64,000 nt of DNA from Trametopsis cervina (taxonomy: Eukaryota > Basidiomycota > Agaricomycetes > Polyporales > Irpicaceae), in assembly GCA_022385755.1 (NCBI GenBank), contig MU278363.1, positions 126,661 through 190,660 of the forward strand, in the 5' to 3' direction. Made by a program: the position numbers and the translations under genes. Position 1 is the stretch's first letter. Each line of letters begins with the position of its first letter. Positions 46,837 through 58,708 of this stretch are shown here, piece after piece. The notes below the pieces were generated by a model. The model saw only the letters and a list, made by a program, of their open reading frames with translations. It had not been told where the DNA came from and made no database searches.

Positions 46837-48340
46837 ATGGCTGCGCCTCAACCTAGTTTTCGTGTTATCGTTCGACTGCCTTATAATCGCCCTGAAGATT
46901 CACGGCCAGACCCTCCTAAAGTGGGTAAACTCTACGCGCTGTTCTTTTGTTTCTACTTATGCTACGACGGAAAGTGTAGGTAGAATGGAATAGCGAGAAG
47001 GAACACCTATTATGGGAAGTCATAGCAAGGTCAAGAGAGAAAGAGGGCGCTGCCACAGACTGTGCGTGTACCGTGCATACAAATGACATCTGATGGCTTG
47101 ACTACCATTCCTCTAATGCAGGGAAGGGGCTAGCTAATCATCTTCAGGTACCCCTGCCTTACTTGCTGTACCGGGCTCAAGTCAGATATGAAGAGGATCT
47201 GCGTGGCCTGCAAGGGATACAAACAACCTTAAAGCCTGCTCCCATATCTCCAACAAACCAGGCAGGACCGCCGTCCAGTTCTACGAGCCCACCAGCACAA
47301 CCCTTTAGTTCACCCTCCGGGGAATACTTCCCAAGAGTTGGTGTTACTGATAAGTCGAGCGCAGCACGTAGAAACTCGCTCAAATTTCCTGGTGGCGCAA
47401 CCTCAAGCACCGCCCGACCACTGGCAATCCGCACTCGTCTCAATTCTTTGACTGCCCGCTCATTAAATTCGCCTCAGAGGGCCACTTCATCATCTGTCGC
47501 TACTTTACAAGGTCCTAAACGGCATCTACCGCTACACGTACTTGCCTCAGCCTCATCTCGGGCCTCTGCAATACCGTTTGATGATGAAAGTTCGGAGGAC
47601 GATGATGAATCACGCAAGTTAGAGGAAGAAGAGAAGCAAGCGGAAGAGCAAGCAGCGCTAGAACAGAAACTCAAAGATCTGACTCTCAAGTTGACGAAGG
47701 AACATATCGGATTAGTATCCTCTCCGCCACGCAATAGAGGAAAGCGTAAAGAAACTGATCGAGGCAGAGAGCGACCATGGTCAATATCGTCCTCTGCAAG
47801 CCTGCAGCAACAAATCCACATGAGCCGACGCCATAGCCACACACCAAGTCATCATAGTTTGTCCAGTACCAGTTCTCCTCAGGGTTCAATCCCGTCGATA
47901 CCGTCACCGTCCTCTCCGGGGCGCAGTCAGCCTCCTTCCCCGATGGCAAGGCATCTGAGTCCCGTAGGAAAGTCAAACAGTCCGCCTGCGATTGCATACA
48001 ACAATGCATGGGCAATGCGCCCGCAGCCTCCCGGGCGAACACGGACAGGTGGACAGGTTCGCAGTGACATCGGGAGCGAGATAGGCAGCACTGATGCCAG
48101 TCTCAGTGACTTGAGCGGTGCGAGTTTACATTTGCTTATCACAATGATGCACTAAAACATTCCCTACTAGACGCAAGCCTTTCGGGTTTGGACACAAGCA
48201 ACAGTGCCTTCGGCGGATCAAGAGTGTAAGTATTCCATCCAGACTTGTGTACTGAGTTGCGAACTGATCTGGACTTGCACAGATCAAGTTATGCACGCAG
48301 TAACTATGCTAGCAGACGACAAAGACAACAGACTGGATGA
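46837..48340 (+). CDS. ATG29: Autophagy protein Atg29
   Basis: Five exons (46837-46920, 46980-47061, 47122-48117, 48171-48225, 48283-48340) total 1275 nt, giving 424 aa. Atg29 is part of the Atg17 scaffold that starts autophagosome formation. The N-terminal domain, about residues 1-85, reads SFRVIVRLPYNRPED, then WNSEKEHLLWEVIARSR and GLANHLQVPLPYLLYRAQVRYE, as in the Atg29 N-terminal family. The remaining 340 residues are Ser/Pro-rich and disordered with an acidic helix (SRKLEEEEKQAEEQAALEQK). The C-terminus ends SSYARSNYASRRQRQQTG. The joins are all phase-consistent. Note that Atg22 is encoded about 20 kb away. Confidence 0.87.
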
Positions 48341-48753
48341 TGTTGTGGTGTCGACATGTACCCGTATTAATGCTACCATATCTCACTCTGGATCTCATTT
48401 GATGCTAGCATGTATCCTGTAATTATTCCAGTCAACGTGACGCGTCTCGACGCGTAAGTACGCGCTTGCAATATAATATGCTGCGTAGACCGAGTCTCTT
48501 CTAGTACCTTCCGGTGTACCTGTTTTTCAACAAAGCAGAACAAGACAGCTCTTTCGGAGGCTATCTCGTGTAATGCACACGCAAGCTTTTCTCCAAGTAC
48601 AAAGGGCGGCCATAGAGTGCGGACCGGACCCCAACAGTCCCAGTGCATCCCCTTCTTGATCTACAACTTTCATAAGCCCATTCCCGCGCCTCCTTCCACA
48701 AAATTTCTTCTGGTATCGGCGTACACCATATCGGAGCCAGCCTACTATACACC
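48341..48753. other. Intergenic, ATG29 / DDI1
   Basis: 0.4 kb with the ATG29 3' UTR and the DDI1 promoter. No other gene seen. Confidence 0.5.
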
Positions 48754-50392
48754 ATGGAGTTGACGTTCGTAAACGACCTCGGGCACTCGTTCGTCGTCGA
48801 GATCGACCCGAACATGGAACTCGAGAACGTCATGGCCCTTCTGGAAGCAGAGGTATGCTGGGCTGATCCGCACGTTTCACTGCATGCCGTATATTAAGTA
48901 TAATGTCTGTTATAGTCGGGAGTTCCGGTCGGCGAGCAGATCATATCGTATGAGGGCCGCCAGTTGAGCGACCCGAAAGCCACAATGAGGCACTTTGGCA
49001 TTGGCGACCACGCATTGCTCGTGCTTCGTAGGAAAGTCCAGGTAGCGGGTTCGGATAGGTATGCTTGGAGACCCATTACCGTGTTTGACATGAACCAGCC
49101 CTAAGTGCTTCGCATCCAGGACGATAGAGCAGGACTCGGAGATGATGCGTCTCCAGCTACTCGGCGATCCTAGTCTTATGGCACAACTTGAATCTGTACG
49201 TGTCTGTTGTAATGACGGTCTACCCTTCTATCTCACGCAGTGATCTATACTCTAGGCGCAACCCGAACTCGCTCACGCCGCACGCTCGGACCCCGCCCGT
49301 TTCGCCGAACTGCTTCGCCAGACCAGGAACAGACAGATCGAGGCAGACGCAGAAATAACAGCTTTGAACGCAGATCCGTATGACATTGAGGCGCAAAAGC
49401 GGATTGAAGAGGCTATTAGACAACAGGCTGTCATGGAGAACCTGGAACATGCTCTCGAGTATTCGCCGGAGGCATTCGGTCGAGTGACGATGCTTTAGTG
49501 AGTTCTGCTAGTGCGCCGCACGCTTGTTGCTGGTAACTTACCTCGTATTCGTGCATAGCGTGCCGATTGAAGTCAACGGTCATCCTGTCAAGGCCTTTGT
49601 GGATAGCGGCGCACAAGCTACAATCAGTAAGTTGTAAATGCAGGGTCTCATGAGGGCGCTCTAATGAACTGTTAGTGAGCCCGGAATGCGCGGAAGCGTG
49701 TGGGTAAGCATATTCGTATGTATACAGAAGTTCCACCCAGTCTCACATATTGCTCGCTCGTAGTCTGATGCGACTATTGGACACACGATTCGCGGGTGTT
49801 GCTCGTGGAGTTGGTACCGCCAAAATTCTGGGAAGGGTGCACAGCGCACAGCTCAAGCTCGCCGACCTTTTCCTTCCTTGCGCGTTCACTATCATGGAGG
49901 TAAATAATGCCGTGTCGGTTTGTACTTCCGCTTCCTCAGTTACTCATTTATTCGCTTTTATAGGGAAAATCCGTCGACCTATTATTCGGCCTCGACATGC
50001 TTAAAGCTCATCAGGCCTGCATTGACCTCGAGAAAGGTGTTCTTCGTATACAAGGCCGCGAGGTGAAATTCCTTGCAGAACACGAACTTCCCGACAAAGC
50101 CCGTGAGGAGATGGAGATGGCCTCACCCAGCGCTGGCCCTTCATCACCTGACCCTTCATCTCCAGCCCCACCTCCCCAATCGTTTCCTGGATCCGGACAC
50201 ACTCTTGGCAGTGCGCCCCAACCAGGCCGAGGCCGAGGTGCGCCGGCTGCAGGAGCGAGCGGGACACAATCCAAGTTCTCGGAGGACGCCATCCGTACTC
50301 TGATGGGCTTGGGCGTATCGCGAGAAGTGGCGATCAGCACGCTAGAGGCAGCGGGTGGGAATCTGGATGTCGCTGCGTCGCTGCTTTTCTGA
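48754..50392 (+). CDS. DDI1: Ubiquitin shuttle and aspartic protease Ddi1
   Basis: Ddi1 delivers or cleaves ubiquitinated substrates. The N-terminal ubiquitin-like domain begins [18 protein letters not shown] and continues [16 protein letters not shown] helical domain follows ([36 protein letters not shown]-type [13 protein letters not shown]). The retroviral-type protease domain has the active-site motif [12 protein letters not shown] with the catalytic Asp, then [20 protein letters not shown] and [13 protein letters not shown]. After a Pro/Ser-rich linker a UBA domain ends the protein ([19 protein letters not shown]...[10 protein letters not shown]). All three modules are present. First exon 48754-48852; several short introns. 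Confidence 0.95.
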
Positions 50393-50923
50393 GCTTGCGA
50401 TGAAGTAAACAACCTGCATTGGACTTAAAGCAGCCAGCGCAACGGAACGAGGTGACTCCAAAGAGACCTCTTGTAAAATGAAACACATCTTGTATTTTTA
50501 TCTACATCTCTCACGTTACATACATGATAACGACCCAGTGACGATATTTGTACAATACAATCAAGCCGTGTCTCGGAATCCCACTGTAACTGGATGGACA
50601 TGTGTGAGGAGTTAAATAGCGAATTGCGCGCATAGTCGTGCAGGTGCACGAATCTTATCATCACGAACAGAGACTTCGCTCAACGGCTGGATCCTCCGCA
50701 TGCATGCATGACCGGTTTCATTCAGACTGTGCATCCAATGCAACGTAGCTTATATAAAGCGACCCGGTAAATGATAATTGTACAAAAGAGTTAGGCAGAA
50801 TGTTCATAAGCCAATCACGAGAATATATACGATAGCGAGGGATATGTGCGAAATCAAGGAAAACGTGAACGACAACAGTGATGAGTATCCAAAGAATATG
50901 CAAGAAAATAAGATAGTGAGTCT
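50393..50923. other. Convergent intergenic region DDI1 / SPT3
   Basis: 0.5 kb between two 3' ends; presumably UTRs. Nothing else seen. Confidence 0.5.
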
Positions 50924-52330
50924 CTAGATGAGGCTGACCGTCGTTCGTATGAGACCGCCCCTCCAGTTCCTCATACCGGCAGACCGGCGCTGAGCCCAAT
51001 CTGACTGCATACGAGCGAACGCATCCTGGATATGCTCCGGACGCAAGGAGGTACGCGCCTCAGGGGGAGGAACGAACAGTGAGGACTGCGGTAGTGGCGT
51101 GTCATCCTCTGGCGTCTGCTCCCGGCGCATGCGCTTCGCATCACTCGCAAGGCCGCTGGTGTTCTTCCGTTTGCCGAGAACGACGGACGAGCTGGCGTAG
51201 GCGTCGTCGCGGAGATGAGACTCTTCGAGGGATTTCTTGACTTCGAGCCCTGCGAGCGTGAGGGAACGGACCATTTCGAACGCGAGGAAACCGACGATGT
51301 CGATAGTGTCATCGTTGGCTTTCAGGTCAAGGTGCGGAGGGAGGTTGAGGAATTCCTTGAAACGCTTTGCTAGAGTGTATGTGAGCGAGGTTGATACTGG
51401 GCACATTTGAGTGTGCGCGCACCTTTACGGTATGTGAAGGTTGCTTGTCGACAATCTGAGTAGTGTTGATATTCTTCACGAGTCATTTGTCGTGTAGCAT
51501 CGTCCGCTTCCTGTTAATTACTGCACTGTGAGAAAGGGAAGGATGAATCATGGGTTTCAGCTACCTTGAGTCGCTGAATAGATGCCTCATGAGCCTCGAT
51601 ATCATCCTCATCCTCTTCCTCATCTTGGGGCAGGACGTCCTGGAACATAGTCATCATCTCCCACGGTAGTTTGATAGTGATCTTCTGGGCCTTCTGTGTG
51701 AGTTTGTCTGGTACAGTGTCAGTTCGCCACTGCGCATTGTAAGTGAACAGTATGCGCACCATCTGCACCATCTTCCGGAATTTCGACTTCGGCTGCGCCT
51801 CCGTCGCCACTGGAGTCCTTTGCATGTTTCCGAACCTCCTTCCATGACAAGTATGTCCTCAGTCGGTTCACTTTGGCTCGGTCGTGTCGTATAAGAAATA
51901 TAAGGTCTTCAGCGGCCAGATACCGCGCACCTCTCCGCGATGCTAGTGGTCGGGCTTGGAGAATCTGCTGTCCGTTTAGCACGTCGTTCACATGCCAGCC
52001 AACAGCACATACCAGTTCAATAATCTGACTCCGCACAATATCCTCCACCAGGTTCACCGTCTCCGACATGGGGTCCTGCACCTCCCCGAACACAAACATC
52101 ATCTGTGAAATCTCCGTAAAGTACTTGTACTCCCTCCCTCCTGCGTTCTCCATCTTCCTCGGGAAGGACATGGCGGCCTCTGGCTTGGGCGCTTTCTGCG
52201 GGGGCGGGGACTGGGACTCGAGTCGGGCACTCTGAGCGGGATCTGCGGGGGCGCCGTTGCTGGCGGTCGTCGACAGAGCCTCTGGACGATAGTACTGGAC
52301 CTTCAGTGACATCGTGGTCGGGTTTGTCAC
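50924..52330 (-). CDS. SPT3: SAGA subunit Spt3
   Basis: Spt3 is the histone-fold subunit of SAGA that contacts TBP. The start may be 52330 (MTNPTT) or 52312 (MSLKVQYYRPEAL). The first histone fold starts KYFTEISQMMFVFGE and runs through VEDIVRSQIIELV and RRGARYLAAEDLIFLIRHD to KVNRLRTYLSWKEVRK. After an intron comes a middle region with KLPWEMMTMF, then REEYQHYSDCRQATFTYRKAKRFKEFL and the second histone fold TIDIVGFLAFEMVRSLTLAGLEVK. The C-terminus ends IQDAFARMQSDW...MRNWRGGLIRTTVSLI, typical of fungal Spt3. An Ala/Pro-rich insert lies near residues 15-50. Confidence 0.93.
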
Positions 52331-53441
52331 AACGACTCGTATAAGTCAAATCTTGTGACGAAAGGAGTGGAGGGAGGCAAGTGCATCGGGCCCGCCAGCG
52401 TGATGCTGTGACACGATCACACTGACGGCCTCGTTCGCACGCGGGTTCGGCTGCGTCGGCCGGCGTTCCTCTCGTTTCCTGCACAATATTGCCTACAACG
52501 ACTTGGCTGTACCACTGACATCGCTCGCATTGAACCAAACAAGCAACGTACTGAGGTGAGCTATGTTATATTGCCGCAGACAATGGCTGCGTGTATGCGC
52601 TGCCAACGAGACGAAACCAAGCAACCCACTGGACAGCCGTCCCCGACATGCAGCCGTGTTTCTGTATGCAGTTGCTCAGTCGCATCTCAGCATTAACCGC
52701 GAATGTTCGGGGACAAGAGGCTGGATGATGGTTGTAATTTGCAATCGGATTGCCTTTGCTTTATCTGTCCACTCATATGCTGTGGCAACTCACTGACCTT
52801 GTATGTTTCTCACTAGCCCTCAGCATACATGCCCATAATCTGGTTACTAAGCAACATCACCCAGGTATATGATATCAAGAGGGGTGTGTGGGTAGTGGTA
52901 CCGGTGAGTGCTCGATGTGTATGCTATTATTCCCTGTTATGTGGCTCTGGTCAGCCCCGAGCTCTTGAACAGTGTGCCACAAGCAATGACTATCAATTCC
53001 ATAATATTTTGATACATGAGACATTCAACCTGTTAGCTGTGCAATTCCATAAATCTTGCAGCCTATCACCATGCCCATAAAGTGAAAGCGCGGGAGACGG
53101 TAAGAAAATATGGAATAAGAACTGAATATGAACGGTACTCCTGCCCAATCCCACCTAGCCAATGACATGAATTCCAGATGTTGAGACGGTTTACAGCAGC
53201 CTTGATGCTCCCCATGGCTATTGCGCTCAGTACGATTGGATGGGTGGAAGAGCGAGCCCTCATGCTGAGTAAGAGCGCCCCGCCAATGGTGCGAAGATGG
53301 TGTGAGCCGGTCCACTGATCTTCACGCCGTTTGCACTCGCCACCCACTATATCTACACCATGATCGACCTCTCCTCATTACACCCACACAGCATTGCATA
53401 TACCTCCCACATCGACGACCACATACCGTAACTCAATAACA
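52331..53441. other. Intergenic, SPT3 / PAPS reductase
   Basis: 1.1 kb between divergent genes, holding both promoters. No gene recognised; short open frames on both strands lack motifs. Confidence 0.5.
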
Positions 53442-54418
53442 ATGGCCATTCCGCAACCCGCTGCTGCACCGACATTCGACAAACCCCTGCAGCTGCCTCT
53501 TTCACAGGAATTGCTCGACCAGATCAACGAGTACCTTCGCCCACAAACACCTGAAGACATCCTCAAGTGGGCAGTGGAGCATGTCCCCGGTCTTTTCCAG
53601 ACAACTGCGTTCGGTTTAACCGGGCTCGTCGCTATCGACATGCTGTCGAAGATCACCACTTCCCCGCCTCCCCTGATCTTCATCGACACGCTCTACCACT
53701 TCCAGGAGACTTACGAACTCGTGGAGGAAGTGAAGAGGAAGTACAATGTCCCCGTGACCGTCTATAAGCCCGAGGGCTGCGACAGCGTCGAGGCATTTGA
53801 GAAGAAGTTTGGTGAGAAGCTCTGGGAGCGGGACGAAGATCTCTACGATTTCTCTGTGAAGGTAAGCGTACCCCCTCCTGTTCCGTCGAATTAGGCTCAG
53901 TTATGTTCAATTAAGGTTGAACCTGGTCGTCGAGCGTACGAAGAACTTGGTGTCAAGGCCGTGATCACCGGCAGACGTGCATCGCAAGGTGCTGACCGCG
54001 CGAACCTCCAACCTCTGGAGGTAGATAACACGGGGCTTCTCAAACTCAATCCGCTGTTCGCATGGAACTTCCACCTCGTCGAGTGGTACATCACTGAGAA
54101 CCAGGTTCCCCGCAACAAACTGCTTGACCAGGGCTACCGCAGTGTCGGAGACTGGCACAGCACTATCAAGAGTGGTGACGGCGATGCTGGCGAACGTGCG
54201 GGAAGATGGGCCGGGAAGACTGAGAAGACCGAGTGTGGCTTACATGTGGACTACTTCAAGATGAAGGCCGCAGTGCAGGCGAAGGTACGTTTCCATATCA
54301 CATTCTCTTGTGCCGTAACTTGGACTGACCTCGTGCGCCGGTCCGTCTGCAGCAAGAAGCAGGTACACAAGGGGTTATAGGGGAGCAGCAGCCGGCCGCA
54401 GCAGCTATCGCAGCGTAA
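53442..54418 (+). CDS. MET16: Phosphoadenylyl-sulfate (PAPS) reductase
   Basis: It reduces PAPS to sulfite with thioredoxin in sulfate assimilation. Exons 53442-53861, 53916-54284 and 54353-54418 give 284 aa. Visible are TTAFGLTGLVAIDMLSKI (the nucleotide-binding loop region of the adenine nucleotide alpha-hydrolase-like fold), LIFIDTLYHFQETYELV, VITGRRASQGADR, KLNPLFAWNFHLVEWYI, LLDQGYRSVGDWHST and the C-terminal KTECGLH with the single catalytic Cys. The last exon encodes a short Gln/Ala-rich tail. The ATG at 53442 was chosen because the family starts shortly before this segment. Confidence 0.94.
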
Positions 54419-55221
54419 TGAAGTCCGATATTGTACCAGATATCGGAGGTGTTGTAAAGATGAGCAAGTGTGGTCTTGTGTTGTATTGCAAGCTCTTAAG
54501 TATTGTTAGTTCCCTTACATAGTACAATTCTTCTTTGATAATGTAAATCAGTGGTCCTCATCAAGTTGAGATGCAAAATCTATCTGTATTGTTCTCATAC
54601 TTGGGTGCATATACCGTCAACGCTGCGATCCTTATAGCTCTGTTCATCGCATGGTGACCAGCCCTCTGGCGCCCAAGGAGCGCGCTCCGCGTCTGACTGT
54701 GGCAGAGGCTCCCAGGCCCATGTTCCTGTCTGCCACCATTGTTTGTTAGCTATAATCTCTTTAACATTTCCTAATATCATTGATACTGATTTATTCATCG
54801 TTCCTAGCTGTCAAACAGATTTCTGAAGCTGTGTAGGCGTGCACAAATCTGTGTGTGCATCTGTATGCCGAGCAGATCCTGACGATCCCATTCGTTGCAT
54901 CTGCTCAGTTCTGCCATCCCCCAGCGTCGACTGCAACACGGCAGACCTGACACCCCCTTGTCGGCTCATCGGAGAATCTGGTACGTCCATGCAACCGCCC
55001 GCTTTAGTCCAATTCACTCACGCCTTGTTTCGTGCTTATGCATGTGCTGTCACTCTAGGATGCCTCGGAGATCCAACTCCAGAAGCTCAGCTTCATCCGA
55101 CCACAATCCTGACCCCCCTCAGGATATAAAAGCCCCGTACCAACATGCTGGCTGGCGCGTCGCTGTCCCGTCCGTCCAGCCATTCTTGCCGTTCTTGAAA
55201 TCGAACTCCAACCGACGCATC
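54419..55221. other. Intergenic, PAPS reductase / RNase III
   Basis: 0.8 kb containing a 3' UTR and the RNase III promoter. No gene recognised. Confidence 0.5.
55124..55131 (+). promoter_or_regulatory. TATA box of the RNase III gene
   Basis: TATAAAAG about 98 nt upstream of the ATG at 55222. Confidence 0.6.
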
Positions 55222-56597
55222 ATGTCCTACACCACTACTGCTACCCTCGAGCCGTTCGCCACTGTCTCCGTCGTCGAGGACAGTCCTACTTACGAAACGT
55301 CCCTTACCACCGGTGTCGCTGCGCGTCCAGGGCCCCCGCTGAGGTGCGCTAACATTTGATCGCAGTATGTCCCTCACCCATTGTAACACGACACCGCACC
55401 TTACAGGCCATACATCGACCCCGCTAACCTCCCGCCGCTGCCTGAGATCCAGTCAGATGAGATCCGCAAGCAAGTTTTCACTCACCGTAGCTACTTTGCT
55501 CGTCCTACCCACGTCTTCGAGGACACCGCTCACGACCCCAGCCCGGACAACGAGATGTCAGTACGCTGCGCGCTGATTCGGTGTCCGTTCTCATCGCCCT
55601 GACATCTTGGTTCATCAACGCAGGCTGGAGCATCTCGGAGACGCTGTGCTCAGCATGGTTGTCACATCGTACCTCACAGAAGTGTTCCCTCACTTGCGCG
55701 TTGGTCCCTCGACGGTAAGTCTCCCCGATACCCCACGATCATTCCTATCAAGCCCCAGTTATGTCCTGACTGATCTATTGGGGACATGATACAGAAAATT
55801 CGGGCACTGGTAGTGGGCAATAACACCCTCGCGGGCATGTGCGTACGACCGCCACACCGAACAAGAGTTGGTCAACCGATGATGGGGCTGACATGATTGC
55901 CTGTGTATCGAACAGATCGGCTTTGTACAACCTGCCTGATCGTCTCTTCACTCATCCAGCTCAGGCAATCACTTTGCGGGCGTCCACTAACATTCAAGGT
56001 AAGTTATCACCGCCATTGTCCCACCGCCCTCTTCTCTCTGACGCACGAAATTTTCTCTTCCTCTCACAGCGGATCTGTTTGAAGTAAGCTGTCCATAAAG
56101 CTCCCCGCAACATTCCGAAACTTCCACCATCACTGACCTGATGCTTGTCTTTCTCGCAGTCTTACGTCGGTGGCGTGTTCCGCGACGGCGGAATCGATGC
56201 AGTCAAGGCATGGCTGGAACCACTCTTCCGCCCATACCTGGTCGAAGCGTACCGCCTCGTTCGCGTCCAGCATGGTCTCTCCCCCGACCCTGACCCAGCC
56301 GTCTCCCCGTTGGCAGTGATGCTCGCCCCAGGCCACCCGGCCTCTGGCTCCCAAGTCGCAGCCACTGTCGGGCATCTGTCCCTCTTCAACCAGTGCCTGC
56401 AGCAGGCGAACAAATCCGTCGAGTGGGAGTTCAGCGACAGTGCCGGCCAGGGTACGAAGACTACGCCCATCTGGGCCGTCCGCGCCATCGTCGACCGCCA
56501 GTGCCTCGGGCGCGGCCGTGGGAACACGAAGAAGGCTGCCAAGAACGAAGCCGCGAAGGAGGGTCTCAAGACCATGGGTGTGTATGTGCCTATGTGA
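55222..56597 (+). CDS. Ribonuclease III with one dsRNA-binding domain
   Basis: A double-stranded-RNA endonuclease, probably for rRNA/snRNA processing as yeast Rnt1. The start at 55222 gives MSYTTTATLEPFATV. After the first intron (donor following CCGCTGAG) come PYIDPANLPPLPEI and IRKQVFTHRSYFARP. The signature RLEHLGDAVLSMVVTSYL contains the catalytic Glu and Asp, and the second acidic patch is in ADLFESYVGGVF. After a linker, the C-terminal dsRBD reads GRGRGNTKKAAKNEAAKEGL. At least five introns occur. Only one RNase III domain, no helicase or PAZ, so it is not Dicer. Confidence 0.9.
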
Positions 56598-57085
56598 GTT
56601 GACGAGGTCTCTTTGCAAGGATGAAGGCATAACTAATATGTCAAGATCGCTAGCCAACTTGGCACGTCGGTATAGTGCGCAGCACTCCCTCTCCAGACGT
56701 GGGCTGGATGTCAATAGCAGGCTCAACAGTCGGCCATCCCGCTCAGGTGTGCAGAGGTTGTGGATGGGCAAGCTTCCGCGAATCTTCAGAACAATAATCA
56801 AATAACATCAATCTCTCGAAATGAATCAGCTTTCATCTATGTTTTGCTACGTATGCTTTCCTGCTTCCCTATGTCTTCCCATAGTTCTTGTTGCTGTACT
56901 AGTACTTCTTGGTGTCGCAGAATGTTGGTATTCCCATGAAAATGATTAGATAATGCTATAGATACATTGAATGGCCATTAAGCTATGTTGGACATGCGAT
57001 TGCACCCCAAGTGTAAGTGAATGCATGCTGAGCCTGAGTGGAGGTACTTTTCATAGTCCTGTGTGTCCTTGCAAAGCCGGTGCCC
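56598..57085. other. Convergent intergenic region RNase III / COA3
   Basis: 0.5 kb between two 3' ends. No gene seen. Confidence 0.5.
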
Positions 57086-57695
57086 TCAGTTAAGCGGCGG
57101 TTTGTCCCCAACCTTCCCTATCCTATCCACCGGCGGAGCACCCCAAATCAACGTCTTTGTCTTCGGATCGAACAGCCCAGGATACCGTTCCCACAGCAAA
57201 GCCGCAACCACGCCCCTCGGCCTCGTCCCAGCCCCCAACGCAGGCGTGTCCGTACTCAAGACACGCGCAACAGGCGGCCCAGGCGGCGGCGTGCTCTGAG
57301 GCGTGAGCTCTGTCTCTCCAGATTTCGATACGGCCTCAGCGACTCTCTGCTCCGTCTCCTTCAGGTGTTGTGCAGCGGATTGCCGCAAGGCTTTCGCCTC
57401 CTCGTCGATGTCGGAGAAGTCCTCCTGCTTGACGGCGCCGATTGAGTACGCCCATACGCCGACTGCGAACCCCGCGAGGATGGCACCGGTCAACACATTT
57501 CGTAGGAAGAATGGCTGACGGGCGCGTTTGAGACCGGGGGACATTTGCTGGACGGAATGTCAGTATTGACCAAGGAGTCGGGTGTATGAGGCTGGTCATG
57601 GGACGTACGCTGCTTTTTGGTCGGTAGGATGCATTGACGGTCTTTCGGTCAACGTAGGTTGGAGGTTGTGTCGGTGGTTGTGTTGGTTCAGACAT
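57086..57695 (-). CDS. COA3: Cytochrome c oxidase assembly factor 3 (Coa3)
   Basis: Coa3 works with Cox14 in the mitochondrial inner membrane to regulate Cox1 synthesis and assembly. Exons 57695-57609 and 57547-57086 give 182 aa. After a Pro/Thr-rich N-terminus the motif MSPGLKRARQPFFLRNVLTG precedes the single membrane helix (AILAGFAVGVWAYSI), then AVKQEDFSDIDEEAKALR, all typical of the Coa3/CCDC56 family. The C-terminal extension of about 90 residues (ending RIGKVGDKPPLN) is longer than in yeast. It neighbours a COX7A-like gene on the same strand. Confidence 0.9.
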
Positions 57696-58125
57696 GGCGG
57701 GTCTGTAGCACCGGTCGTGGTAAGGTGCAGGCAGGTAGGGTGTAGTGTGCACACAAGTTGCTCACACCGTGTATGATGCCGGCGTCTGCATCGGGATGAA
57801 TTGAGATTCAAGATTCATGCAGCTCTCGCATGTACTCGTACTGTACAGCTCAAGATACGAGAGGCAACGTTGAACATATCAAAATCCTAGTTGGTTGTAA
57901 CGACACAAGATGCTATCGCAGAGATTATTTATGAGACATCCTTACAGTATCACACATGCTTAGATTCAACGTCTAATATCCAAGTCTGCTAATGGAGTTC
58001 AAAGCCAGTAGGATAAACGGATTGGATCCACCATCTCTCAAATGAATATCTCAAGGGTTCCGGCGGTCAATTTGAAAGCTCATACGACGAGCCGCATTAT
58101 ATTGTCTATGGGGACAGGTCCTATT
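57696..58125. other. Intergenic, COX7A / COA3
   Basis: 0.4 kb between two minus-strand genes; COA3 promoter and COX7A 3' UTR. No gene seen. Confidence 0.5.
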
Positions 58126-58546
58126 TTACTCGGTCTTCTTGCCCTAAGTTATCATACGTAGTAATCAGTACTGAGTCTATAAAAAGATTGAAGAGAACGC
58201 ACCCTGATAAGGCTGACTGTTCCGTAGACAACACCGAGCATTCCAACGCCGAACATTGCATAGTAGGTGCCTGGTATCCGTTAGACTGTAGGCCAGAGTT
58301 CGGAGAAGTGGACTACGCACCGACGTAGAGACGCGAGCGGGGCAGGCGCAGGTAAACGGGGTCGTGTGATGCCTACAGCATAGTGTTCATCATCGTCGTT
58401 CTAGACATATCCTGATGACACTGTACGAACCTGAACCAGCTTCTGGTACTCATAGACACGGTTGGGCTCTACAACGGAATTCACTTTTAGCTCTCAATCA
58501 TTCCCTCCGAACATAACAACATACTGTTGTAAAGCGAGGACAGCAT
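58126..58546 (-). CDS. Cytochrome c oxidase subunit 7A-like
   Basis: A small gene in five exons (58546-58525, 58468-58431, 58372-58321, 58270-58203, 58143-58126), 198 nt, giving 65 aa; every exon is too short to appear as a convincing open frame alone. The protein begins MLSSLYNKPNRVYEYQKLVQ, continues HDPVYLRLPRSRLYVGTYYA, and has one membrane helix (MFGVGMLGVVYGTVSLI) followed by RGKKTE. This is the layout of the COX VIIa family, a single-helix subunit of complex IV. The PVYLRLPRS motif before the helix is the main reason for the call. It shares a 162-bp divergent region with YAF9. Confidence 0.8.
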
Positions 58547-58708
58547 CTTGCAAAGAGCGTTGAATGGGGAGTGAGTGTGCTATGCACCGATGAATGAGTA
58601 AAGGGTTTAACGGAGGGAGGTATAGCGGAGTCTGAACCGCGCTGCTCAGCCGTGCTCCTCCGACGCCGGCTCGACTTGCCTCGAACGGTCACGCCCACCG
58701 CGACCATC

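Noticed and set aside
56130..56801. 223-codon minus-strand open frame
   Set aside because: It is antisense to the RNase III C-terminal exon, which carries a proper dsRBD; no motif in the antisense frame.
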